Below are positions 57,780 to 64,000 of a stretch of 64,000 nucleotides of DNA, in pieces. Made by a program: the position numbers and the translations under genes. Within the stretch, counting starts at the first letter, position 1. Every line of letters starts with the position of its first letter. Origin of the DNA: Streptomyces sclerotialus (GTDB taxonomy: Bacteria > Actinomycetota > Actinomycetes > Streptomycetales > Streptomycetaceae); the NCBI RefSeq assembly GCF_040907265.1, contig NZ_JBFOHP010000002.1, positions 4,216,001 to 4,280,000 of the forward strand, in the 5' to 3' direction. Under the pieces are notes generated by a model. It had not been told where the DNA came from. It made no database searches and saw only the letters and a list, made by a program, of their open reading frames with translations.

Positions 57780-58850
57780 ATGGCAGGCTCTGAGCATTGC
57801 GAGCCTGAAGTCGAGGAGAGTGAATCCTTGCGGTCCGACGCCAACATCGCGGGACCGATGACCGATCCGGTCCCCGGTCCCCGTAGCGAGTCGCTCGGGG
57901 AAGACGTTTCACGTGAAACGCCGTCCCCCATGGACGACACCCCGATCGGTCGTGCTGCTCAGTTGGCAGTCCAGGCGCTGGGCCGTGCGGGAGAGGGCCT
58001 ACCCCGCCCCGAGCAGACTCGGGTCATGGTGGTGGCCAACCAGAAGGGCGGGGTCGGCAAGACCACGACCACGGTGAACCTGGCTGCCTCACTCGCCTTG
58101 CACGGCGCACGAGTGCTGGTGGTCGACCTGGACCCCCAGGGCAATGCCTCCACGGCCCTGGGAATCGATCACCACGCCGAGGTCCCCTCCATCTACGACG
58201 TCCTGGTGGAGAGCAAGCCACTGTCCGACGTGGTCCAGCCGGTGCCGGACGTGGAGGGGCTGTTCTGTGCGCCCGCCACGATCGACCTGGCCGGCGCGGA
58301 GATCGAACTGGTCTCGCTCGTGGCGCGGGAGAGCCGGCTGGACCGGGCCATCAAGGCCTACGAACAGCCACTGGACTACATCCTCATCGACTGCCCGCCC
58401 TCGCTCGGCCTGCTGACGGTCAACGCTCTGGTGGCAGGCGCCGAGGTACTGATCCCCATCCAGTGCGAGTACTACGCGCTGGAAGGCCTGGGGCAGCTGC
58501 TGCGGAACGTCGACCTGGTCCGAGGCCACCTGAACCCGAAGCTGCATGTGTCGACGATCCTCCTGACCATGTACGACGGGCGGACCCGGCTCGCCTCCCA
58601 GGTCGCCGACGAGGTGCGCAGCCACTTCGGCAGCGAGGTACTGAGAACCAGCATTCCCCGCTCGGTGCGTATTTCCGAGGCGCCGAGCTACGGGCAGACG
58701 GTGCTCACCTATGATCCGGGCTCCACCGGCTCACTGTCCTACCTCGAAGCGGCGCGGGAGATCGCGCTGCGGGGGGCTCCGGGGGCAGCCGGTCAGGGGC
58801 TCAGCGTGACCTATGAATCACAGCACAGCATGTCGGAGGGGAATCAGTGA
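57780..58850 (+). CDS. parA: chromosome partitioning ATPase ParA
   Basis: A 356-residue Walker-type ATPase with the deviant Walker [10 protein letters not shown] at residues 89-97, DLDPQGNAS (Walker A'), and [14 protein letters not shown] (Walker B). An acidic Ser/Glu-rich extension of about 85 residues precedes it. ParA moves ParB-parS complexes into aerial hyphae compartments. Start uncertain: ATG 57780, or TTG 57828, which has the better GAGGAGAG site 7 bases upstream and would remove 16 residues. A parS site (57906) lies in frame. Confidence 0.95.
   Translation: MAGSEHCEPEVEESESLRSDANIAGPMTDPVPGPRSESLGEDVSRETPSPMDDTPIGRAAQLAVQALGRAGEGLPRPEQTRVMVVANQKGGVGKTTTTVNLAASLALHGARVLVVDLDPQGNASTALGIDHHAEVPSIYDVLVESKPLSDVVQPVPDVEGLFCAPATIDLAGAEIELVSLVARESRLDRAIKAYEQPLDYILIDCPPSLGLLTVNALVAGAEVLIPIQCEYYALEGLGQLLRNVDLVRGHLNPKLHVSTILLTMYDGRTRLASQVADEVRSHFGSEVLRTSIPRSVRISEAPSYGQTVLTYDPGSTGSLSYLEAAREIALRGAPGAAGQGLSVTYESQHSMSEGNQ
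57906..57919. promoter_or_regulatory. parS: parS site inside parA
   Basis: Perfect GTTTCACGTGAAAC in the N-terminal extension of parA, translated as Val-Ser-Arg-Glu-Thr. Confidence 0.95.
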
Positions 58851-59938
58851 GCGAACGACGTAGAGGACTGGGCCGCGGGCTCGGTGCGCTGATCCCCGCG
58901 GCACCACAGGGTTCGGACGATGCCGGCCCGCTGGTGGGCCGGGGGACCACGTCACCGTCGGCGGTGCCGGTCATGACGCCGGAGCGAGGCGTGGCCGCGG
59001 CCAAGGTCGCGGCCATCCCGGAGGCTCCCGTTTCACGTGAAACGGGGGAAGCGGCCGAGCCGGCCGCGGAGACCCAGGAGAGCGAGGTCGCCGGAGCTCA
59101 CTTCGCCGAACTTCCGCTCGACTCGATCACGCCCAATCCGCGACAGCCGCGCGAGGTGTTCGACGAGGACGCCCTGGCTGAGCTGATCACCTCCATCCAG
59201 GAGGTGGGCCTGCTCCAGCCGGTCGTCGTACGGCGGGTCGGCCCGGAGCGGTACGAGCTCATCATGGGTGAGCGTCGCTGGCGGGCCTGCCGTGAAGCCG
59301 GGCTGGAGAAAATCCCGGCCATCGTCCGGGCGACGGACGACGAGAAGCTCCTCCTGGACGCGCTGCTGGAGAACCTCCACCGTGCTCAGCTGAACCCCCT
59401 GGAGGAGGCAGCGGCCTACGACCAGCTGCTGAAGGACTTCAACTGCACGCACGACGAGCTGGCGGACCGGATCGGGCGGTCGCGCCCGCAGGTCTCCAAC
59501 ACGCTGCGGCTGCTGAAGCTGTCGCCCTCGGTGCAGCGGCGGGTCGCGGCGGGCGTGCTCTCGGCCGGTCATGCGCGGGCGCTGCTGTCCGTGGACGATT
59601 CCGAGGAGCAGGACCGGCTGGCGCACCGCATCGTGGCCGAGGGGCTCTCGGTCCGGGCGGTCGAGGAGATCGTGACCCTGATGGGCTCCCAGCCCAAGAG
59701 CGCGTCGCGGGCGAAGGGGCCGCGGGCCGGGAACCGTGTCTCGCCCGCGCTGACCGATCTGGCCTCGCGCCTCTCGGACCGCTTCGAGACGCGGGTGAAG
59801 GTCGACCTCGGTCAGAAGAAGGGCAAGATCGTCGTGGAGTTCGCCTCGATGGACGATCTTGAGCGCATCCTCGGCACACTGGCGCCCGGAGAGGGACGCG
59901 TGCTGGACAAGCTGGAGGAGGAGAGCGACGAGGCGTGA
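58847..59938 (+). CDS. parB: chromosome partitioning protein ParB
   Basis: A 363-residue CTPase and DNA clamp. The N-terminal box [13 protein letters not shown] contacts ParA. The ParB/Srx domain has GERRWRA and [14 protein letters not shown], which bind CTP. The HTH that reads parS is [18 protein letters not shown] ([19 protein letters not shown]). The C-terminal dimerisation part is [18 protein letters not shown] start in a GTGA overlap with parA. It loads at the parS sites listed here and spreads. A parS (59030) is in its own coding sequence. Confidence 0.97.
   Translation: MSERRRGLGRGLGALIPAAPQGSDDAGPLVGRGTTSPSAVPVMTPERGVAAAKVAAIPEAPVSRETGEAAEPAAETQESEVAGAHFAELPLDSITPNPRQPREVFDEDALAELITSIQEVGLLQPVVVRRVGPERYELIMGERRWRACREAGLEKIPAIVRATDDEKLLLDALLENLHRAQLNPLEEAAAYDQLLKDFNCTHDELADRIGRSRPQVSNTLRLLKLSPSVQRRVAAGVLSAGHARALLSVDDSEEQDRLAHRIVAEGLSVRAVEEIVTLMGSQPKSASRAKGPRAGNRVSPALTDLASRLSDRFETRVKVDLGQKKGKIVVEFASMDDLERILGTLAPGEGRVLDKLEEESDEA
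59030..59043. promoter_or_regulatory. parS: parS site inside parB
   Basis: Perfect GTTTCACGTGAAAC in the linker part of parB, translated as Val-Ser-Arg-Glu-Thr. Confidence 0.95.
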
Positions 59939-60100
59939 GTGACGCCGCCGTCCGCTCCGGGGCGGGCCGTGTGCCGGTTCGATGACCGGAATACGGCCCG
60001 CCCTTTGCCTTTCGTGGTACCCGGTTCATGTTGTCCCGGTTACGATGCGTTCGGGTATGGCACGCATCCACTCGGAGTCACCTCACGTCGAGGAGAGGCC

Positions 60101-60358
60101 ATGCGATCGGTGAGCCGCACCGGATTGATGGCAGCGGGGTTCGGTCTGGGCGCAGTCGGCGGTTTCGTCGGCGGTCTGCTCAGTGAGCGCGTTCCGTTGC
60201 CCGGGCCCGGGGGTGCGGTCGGCGAGGGAAGTGAGGACCTGGCTTCATGGGGCGTCGGCTCGTACCGCTCACGCTGGACAACCTTCCGGACGTCCCCAAG
60301 CGCTGCCGCTCGTGCGTCTTCTGGGAGCTCGACCCCGTCAGCGGTGAGGCCGCGGTAA
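60101..60358 (+). CDS. possible small membrane protein overlapping the GNAT gene
   Basis: ATG 60101 has a GAGGAGAGG site right before it, stronger than that of the GNAT gene. The first about 45 residues (RTGLMAAGFGLGAVGGFVGG is a transmembrane-like stretch, then SERVPLPGPGGAVGEG) look protein-like. The last 37 codons overlap the GNAT start in another frame and look like shadow sequence. It may be a real small protein, or the true leader of the operon. The 59939-60100 part holds no other gene. Confidence 0.3.
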   Translation: MRSVSRTGLMAAGFGLGAVGGFVGGLLSERVPLPGPGGAVGEGSEDLASWGVGSYRSRWTTFRTSPSAAARASSGSSTPSAVRPR

Positions 60359-60864
60359 AGAGCGGCCGGCCCGAGCTGGAGAAGGAAGCCTGGATCTCGG
60401 CGGTACTGCTGGAGTGGGGCTCCTGCGGCCGTGTCGTCTATGTGGACGAGGTACCGGTCGGCTTCGTGCTCTATGCGCCTCCGGCGTATGTGCCGCGCTC
60501 CACGGCCTTTCCGACGAGCCCCGTCTCCCCCGACGCCGTGCAGTTGATGACCGCCTGGCTCATCCCCGGCTATCAAGGCCAGGGACTCGGCAGGGTCATG
60601 GTCCAGACGGTGGCGAAGGATCTGCTGCGGCGAGGCTTCAAGGCGATCGAGGCGTTCGGCGACGCGAAATGGACGGAGCCGGCGTGTGTCCTGCCCGCCG
60701 ACCATCTGCTCGCGGTGGGCTTCAAGACCGTGCGCCCGCACCCGCGTTACCCGCGGCTGCGCCTGGAACTACGTACGACCCTGTCGTGGAAGGAAGACGT
60801 GGAGCTCGCGCTGGACCGGCTGCTGGGCGCGGTCCAGAAGGAACCGGTGCTCCGGCCTCTGTAG
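60247..60864 (+). CDS. GNAT-family N-acetyltransferase
   Basis: A 205-residue protein. The acetyl-CoA-binding core is WLIPGYQGQGLGRVMVQTVA, with the Q/RxxGxG/A loop as GYQGQG. The N-terminus contains CRSCVFWELD, a Cys pair typical of this actinobacterial subgroup next to parB. The acceptor is unknown. Located between parB and trxA in the conserved order; ATG with AGGAC about 9 bases upstream. Confidence 0.87.
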   Translation: MGRRLVPLTLDNLPDVPKRCRSCVFWELDPVSGEAAVKSGRPELEKEAWISAVLLEWGSCGRVVYVDEVPVGFVLYAPPAYVPRSTAFPTSPVSPDAVQLMTAWLIPGYQGQGLGRVMVQTVAKDLLRRGFKAIEAFGDAKWTEPACVLPADHLLAVGFKTVRPHPRYPRLRLELRTTLSWKEDVELALDRLLGAVQKEPVLRPL

Positions 60865-60873
60865 CCGGACAGC

Positions 60874-60908
60874 GAAACGGGCCCGCCCCCGAAGGGCGGG
60901 CCCGTTTC
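60874..60908. terminator. bidirectional terminator overlapping a parS site
   Basis: A 15-bp perfect stem (GAAACGGGCCCGCCC and its complement) with loop CCGAA between the convergent GNAT and trxA genes. The last five bases (GTTTC) are also the first five of the parS site at 60904. Confidence 0.85.
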
Positions 60909-60917
60909 ACGTGAAAC
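60904..60917. promoter_or_regulatory. parS: parS site downstream of trxA
   Basis: Perfect GTTTCACGTGAAAC, sharing five bases with the hairpin arm at 60894-60908. Confidence 0.95.
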
Positions 60918-60929
60918 ATGGTGCGGGGA

Positions 60930-61256
60930 TCAGGCGAGGTAGTCCGCCAGGTCCCGCTCGATGGCGGCCTTGGGCTTGGCACCGACGATGGTCTTCACGA
61001 CCTCGCCGCCCTGGTAGACGTTCATGGTCGGGATCGACATGACGCCGTACTTGGCGGTGGTCGCGGGGTTCTCGTCGGTGTTGAGCTTGGCGATGACGAT
61101 CTCGTCGTGCTCCGCGGCGATGGCCTCCAGGGAGGGGGCGACCTGGCGGCACGGGCCGCACCAGGTAGCCCAGAAGTCGACGAGCACCGGCTTGTCGCTC
61201 TTGAGGACGACCTCTTCGAAGTTGTCGTCCGTCACGGTCACCGTGGCACCGGCCAT
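60930..61256 (-). CDS. trxA: thioredoxin
   Basis: A 108-residue thioredoxin. The WCGPC active site has C33 and C36, a cis-Pro occurs in MSIPTMNVY, and the C-terminal helix is AAIERDLADYLA. It reduces protein disulfides using electrons from TrxB, encoded 45 bp upstream on the same strand, so trxB-trxA form an operon. SigR or SigM control is known for Streptomyces thioredoxin genes, but no promoter is identified here. Confidence 0.97.
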   Translation of the reverse strand: MAGATVTVTDDNFEEVVLKSDKPVLVDFWATWCGPCRQVAPSLEAIAAEHDEIVIAKLNTDENPATTAKYGVMSIPTMNVYQGGEVVKTIVGAKPKAAIERDLADYLA

Positions 61257-61300
61257 GGCGTTCTCCTTACTGGGTGGGTGTGAACAGCTGACGTTCGGTC

Positions 61301-62293
61301 TCAGGCGGTGGGGGTCTGCTCCGGCTCGGCCGGGGTCTGCTCGGGCTCGGCCGGCTCGCTGTCGGAGAGCGAGGCCAGGAAGCGCTCGGCGTCCAGAGCG
61401 GCGGAGCAGCCGGTGCCGGCGGCGGTGATCGCCTGACGGTAGGTGTGGTCCACGACGTCGCCTGCGGCGAAGACACCCTGGATGTTGGTGTGGGTGCTGG
61501 GCGCGTCGACCTTCAGGTAACCCTCGTCGTCCAGCTTCAGCTGGCCCTTGAACAGCTCGGTGCGCGGGTCGTGGCCGATGGCGATGAACAGGCCGGTGAC
61601 CGGGAGCTGGGAGTTCTCGCCGGTCTTGAGGTTGCGCAGGGTCAGGCCGGAGAGCTTGTTGTCACCGTGGATCTCGGCGACCTCGCTGTCCCACACGAAC
61701 TTGATCTTCGGGTCGGCGAAGGCGCGCTCCTGCATCGCCTTGGAGGCGCGCAGGGTGTCGCGGCGGTGGACGATGGTGACGGACTTGGCGAACCGGGAGA
61801 GGAAGGTCGCCTCCTCCATGGCCGTGTCGCCGCCACCGATGACGGCGATGTCCTGGTCCTTGAAGAAGAAGCCGTCGCAGGTGGCGCACCAGGACACACC
61901 GCGGCCGGACAGCTCGTCCTCGCGGGGCAGACCCAGCTTGCGGTGCTGCGAGCCGGTGGTGACGATGACGGCGTGGGCACGGTGGACGGTGCCGGCGGAG
62001 TCGGTGACGGTCTTGATCGGCTCGGAGAGATCCACGGCGGTGACATCGTCGGGAACCAGCTCGGCGCCGAAGCGTTCGGCCTGGGCCCGCATGTTGTCCA
62101 TCAGGTCCGGGCCCATGATGCCGTCACGGAAGCCGGGGAAGTTCTCCACATCGGTGGTGTTCATCAGTGCGCCACCGGCGGTGACGGCGCCCTCGAACAC
62201 CAGCGGCTTCAGCGAGGCACGGGCGGTGTAGAGCGCGGCGGTGTAGCCCGCAGGCCCGGAGCCGATGATGATCACGTTACGGACGTCGCTCAC
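61301..62293 (-). CDS. trxB: thioredoxin-disulfide reductase
   Basis: A 330-residue flavoenzyme. The FAD motif [16 protein letters not shown] begins at residue 11, the redox-active C136-A-T-C139 is in SWCATCDG, the NADPH motif is [10 protein letters not shown], and the FAD end motif is [16 protein letters not shown]. The C-terminus ends in a repeated PAEPEQT-type tail not seen in the core family. GTG start at 62293 with AAGGAAG; a longer reading from 62356 is unlikely. Confidence 0.96.
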   Translation of the reverse strand: MSDVRNVIIIGSGPAGYTAALYTARASLKPLVFEGAVTAGGALMNTTDVENFPGFRDGIMGPDLMDNMRAQAERFGAELVPDDVTAVDLSEPIKTVTDSAGTVHRAHAVIVTTGSQHRKLGLPREDELSGRGVSWCATCDGFFFKDQDIAVIGGGDTAMEEATFLSRFAKSVTIVHRRDTLRASKAMQERAFADPKIKFVWDSEVAEIHGDNKLSGLTLRNLKTGENSQLPVTGLFIAIGHDPRTELFKGQLKLDDEGYLKVDAPSTHTNIQGVFAAGDVVDHTYRQAITAAGTGCSAALDAERFLASLSDSEPAEPEQTPAEPEQTPTA

Positions 62294-62434
62294 GGGTGTC
62301 TTCCTTGTCTCTGCCGACTGCGTTGGGTGGGCTGGAGAAACTCTCATCCCACCCAACGGATCCTACGGGGCGAGCATTCCCGCAGTGTCCCGGCGCTCCC
62401 GTCCCGGCCTGGTGCCCGCTGCCGGTTCCAGGCT

Positions 62435-63430
62435 TCAGTCGCGGGGGTAGGTCCCGCTGAGCAGCACCTCGCCCGCTGCGGGAGGCGTCGCCGAGACGCA
62501 GGCGGCGGAGATGACGTAGGCGGAGACACGGGAGGTGTCGGACGGGTGATGCAGCACGACGAGGTACGCCTCCTCGCCGCGGTAGGTGTCACGCGTCGCG
62601 GCCAGCGGCTTCCCTGGCCGGGGGAGGCCTGCGCGTACGCAGGAGGGGAGCGTGTCGTCGGCGCCGCTCAGCGGAGTCTGCGGTGAGCTCTGAGTGCCCA
62701 CGTCAGGGGCCTTGCTGCGCGGCGGCTGGTCGAGCAGATCGCGGACGTGGCTGCCCAGGGTCGCGGAGCTGAGAGCTGCGTTCCCGCGGTTCGTCTCGGT
62801 GGCGTTCACACCCGGGTCCTGCTCCTGCCCGGGGTTCGCGGAACCATTCTGCAGAAGGATGCCGCCGATGCCGAGCACGGCCGCCGCGGCCGCTGTGCCG
62901 AGCAGCACCTTGGGCCACCGGTGCGCGCGCGTCATGCGGGTGACGGAAGAGTTTCGCCCGGGACCCGTCGCAGAGCGGGGATAGCCCACGGGGCGGTCGG
63001 CGGAGCTGCCACCCGAGCGGGACGACACGGTTTCACGTGAAACACTGCCGCGTTTCTTCTCCGCTGTTTCACGTGAAACAGCGCCGTCGTCCGGGCCGGC
63101 CGACTTCTGGGCGACGATGCGTGTCCCGTCGCCGGGTGCGGTCGGCACCAAAGCGGGGTGGTCGGCGGGGGCAGTGGCATCGAGCAGCGCTTCGGCAGCC
63201 AGGGCGGCGTCGATGCGGCCGACGACGTCGTCGGGCATCCGGCCGGGCCCCGGCAGCGTGCCGAGCAGTGAGCGGATCTCCTCCAGCGAGCTGTGGACGT
63301 CCTCACACAGCGGACAGCCGTCGAGGTGTGCGCGGAGATTCGCTGCGCGGTCGGGCGAGAGCAACCCGTCCGCGAGCGCAGAGATCTCCGCGACCTCCGG
63401 ATGCCCGCCCGTGTCGGTCGTGGCTGTCAC
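62435..63430 (-). CDS. zinc-finger anti-sigma factor (SigM partner)
   Basis: A 331-residue protein. The N-terminal anti-sigma domain has the zinc motif H35-x3-C39-x2-C42 (LRAHLDGCPLCEDVHSSL). It is followed by a disordered linker containing two in-frame parS sites (VSRET twice), one transmembrane helix (about 175-194, VLLGTAAAAAVLGIGGILLQ) and an extracytoplasmic domain. It should hold SigM inactive at the membrane. GTG start overlaps the sigM stop, so the pair is co-translated. Confidence 0.9.
   Translation of the reverse strand: MTATTDTGGHPEVAEISALADGLLSPDRAANLRAHLDGCPLCEDVHSSLEEIRSLLGTLPGPGRMPDDVVGRIDAALAAEALLDATAPADHPALVPTAPGDGTRIVAQKSAGPDDGAVSRETAEKKRGSVSRETVSSRSGGSSADRPVGYPRSATGPGRNSSVTRMTRAHRWPKVLLGTAAAAAVLGIGGILLQNGSANPGQEQDPGVNATETNRGNAALSSATLGSHVRDLLDQPPRSKAPDVGTQSSPQTPLSGADDTLPSCVRAGLPRPGKPLAATRDTYRGEEAYLVVLHHPSDTSRVSAYVISAACVSATPPAAGEVLLSGTYPRD
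63030..63043. promoter_or_regulatory. parS: parS site inside the anti-sigma gene (first)
   Basis: Perfect GTTTCACGTGAAAC, read as VSRET on the minus strand, in the anti-sigma linker. Confidence 0.95.
63066..63079. promoter_or_regulatory. parS: parS site inside the anti-sigma gene (second)
   Basis: Perfect GTTTCACGTGAAAC, 36 bp from the previous copy and also read as VSRET. Confidence 0.95.
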
Positions 63431-64000
63431 GCTCGCCCACCTCCGCCCTTCACGGCCCCTGAGTCGTTCGGTCCTGCCGTCTGTGGGACGGATGTCCCCT
63501 GCGCCCGGTTCCTTCCCCCGCCTGAGGTGCCCTTATCCCCGTCTTCGGCGCGCAGATGGGTGAGCATCGGGAGAAGCCGGGCCCGGCCGCGTGCACACCG
63601 GCTCTTCACCGTGCCGGTGGGGACGCCAAGTACTTCGGCGGCCTCGGCGACGGGGTAGCCCTGCATGTCCACCAGGACGAGGGCCGCGCGCTGCTCGGCG
63701 GGGAGCGTGCGGAGAGCGCCGAGCAGTTCGCGGTGTAGATCCTGCCGCTCGGCCGGCACTGCGGCGGACTCGTGCGGTTCGATGAGCTGTTCCAGCCGCT
63801 CGGTCTCCGCGACCGGTGACGTGCGCCGGGAGGCCGCCTTGCGGGCCCGGTCCAGGCAGGCGTTGACCGTGATGCGGTGCAGCCAGGTGGTCACGGCCGA
63901 CTGACCGCGGAACGTGTGGGCGGCGCGGTATGCGGACACCAGGGCGTCCTGCACGGCGTCGGCCGCTTCCTCGCGGTCGCCGAGGGTACGCAGCGCCACC
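63427..64000 (-). CDS. sigM: ECF RNA polymerase sigma factor SigM, 5' end outside window
   Basis: About 190 C-terminal residues are visible. The remaining region 2 part reads LGDREEAADAVQDALVSAYR and TWLHRITVNACLDRARK. Region 4 has RTLPAEQRAALVLVDMQGYP and VPTGTVKSRCARGRARLL, which read the -10 and -35 elements of ECF promoters. A Gly/Arg/Thr-rich tail follows. The frame continues beyond base 64000. Its stop overlaps the anti-sigma GTG. SigM is inferred from position next to trxB. Confidence 0.9.
   Translation of the reverse strand, partial: VALRTLGDREEAADAVQDALVSAYRAAHTFRGQSAVTTWLHRITVNACLDRARKAASRRTSPVAETERLEQLIEPHESAAVPAERQDLHRELLGALRTLPAEQRAALVLVDMQGYPVAEAAEVLGVPTGTVKSRCARGRARLLPMLTHLRAEDGDKGTSGGGRNRAQGTSVPQTAGPNDSGAVKGGGGRA

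Overview
The window is a contiguous piece of a high-GC actinobacterial chromosome, almost certainly Streptomyces, covering the replication origin region. Three things support this. The core gene order gyrA-gyrB-dciA-recF-gnd-dnaN-[oriC]-dnaA-rpmH-rnpA-yidD-yidC-jag-rsmG-parA-parB-GNAT-trxA-trxB-anti-sigma-sigM is intact. The codon use has the strong third-position GC of Streptomyces. Eleven perfect copies of the Streptomyces parS palindrome GTTTCACGTGAAAC are scattered through the window.

Layout. (i) 1-8.3 kb holds a MobA-like/DUF6457 protein, a branched-chain 2-oxoacid dehydrogenase operon (bkdABC) with a divergent Lrp-type regulator, and a PaaR-like TetR regulator divergent from paaN. (ii) 8.3-17 kb holds a translationally coupled DUF5819-HTTM-TrmH operon, an acyl-CoA dehydrogenase relic, rhodanese, J-domain and DUF2252 genes, a MarR regulator and an HxlR/azoreductase pair. 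(iii) 17-34.5 kb holds tRNA-Leu, the growth and division signalling cluster fhaA-fhaB-pstP-rodA-pbpA-pknB, three class E sortases around trpG/pabA and a small membrane protein, DUF881, crgA, a rhomboid protease, a cyclophilin and DUF5324. (iv) 34.6-41.4 kb holds tRNA-Ala, an XRE regulator, a second Ser/Thr kinase, a tandem pair of secreted paralogous proteins (one with a VWA domain), DLW-39, tRNA-Ile and DUF3566. (v) 41.4-64 kb is the replication, segregation and redox core listed above.

The genes work together in a few modules. FhaA, FhaB, PstP and PknB form a phospho-signalling relay that controls the linked SEDS polymerase/PBP pair and probably CrgA. DnaA, oriC, DnaN, RecF, DciA and gyrase handle initiation and topology. 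ParA, ParB and the parS array handle origin segregation. TrxA and TrxB supply thiol reduction next to the SigM/anti-sigma pair. Left of oriC most replication genes are on the minus strand, and right of it rpmH to parB are on the plus strand, so both sets are transcribed with their replication forks.

No insertion sequence, prophage or CRISPR array is visible. The most interesting signals are regulatory or structural: a nearly identical TetR-type operator in two separate intergenic regions, a DnaA-box cluster about 19-20 kb from oriC, intragenic parS sites always read as Val-Ser-Arg-Glu-Thr, a parS site sharing bases with a terminator, and a 21-bp perfect hairpin beside tRNA-Leu.
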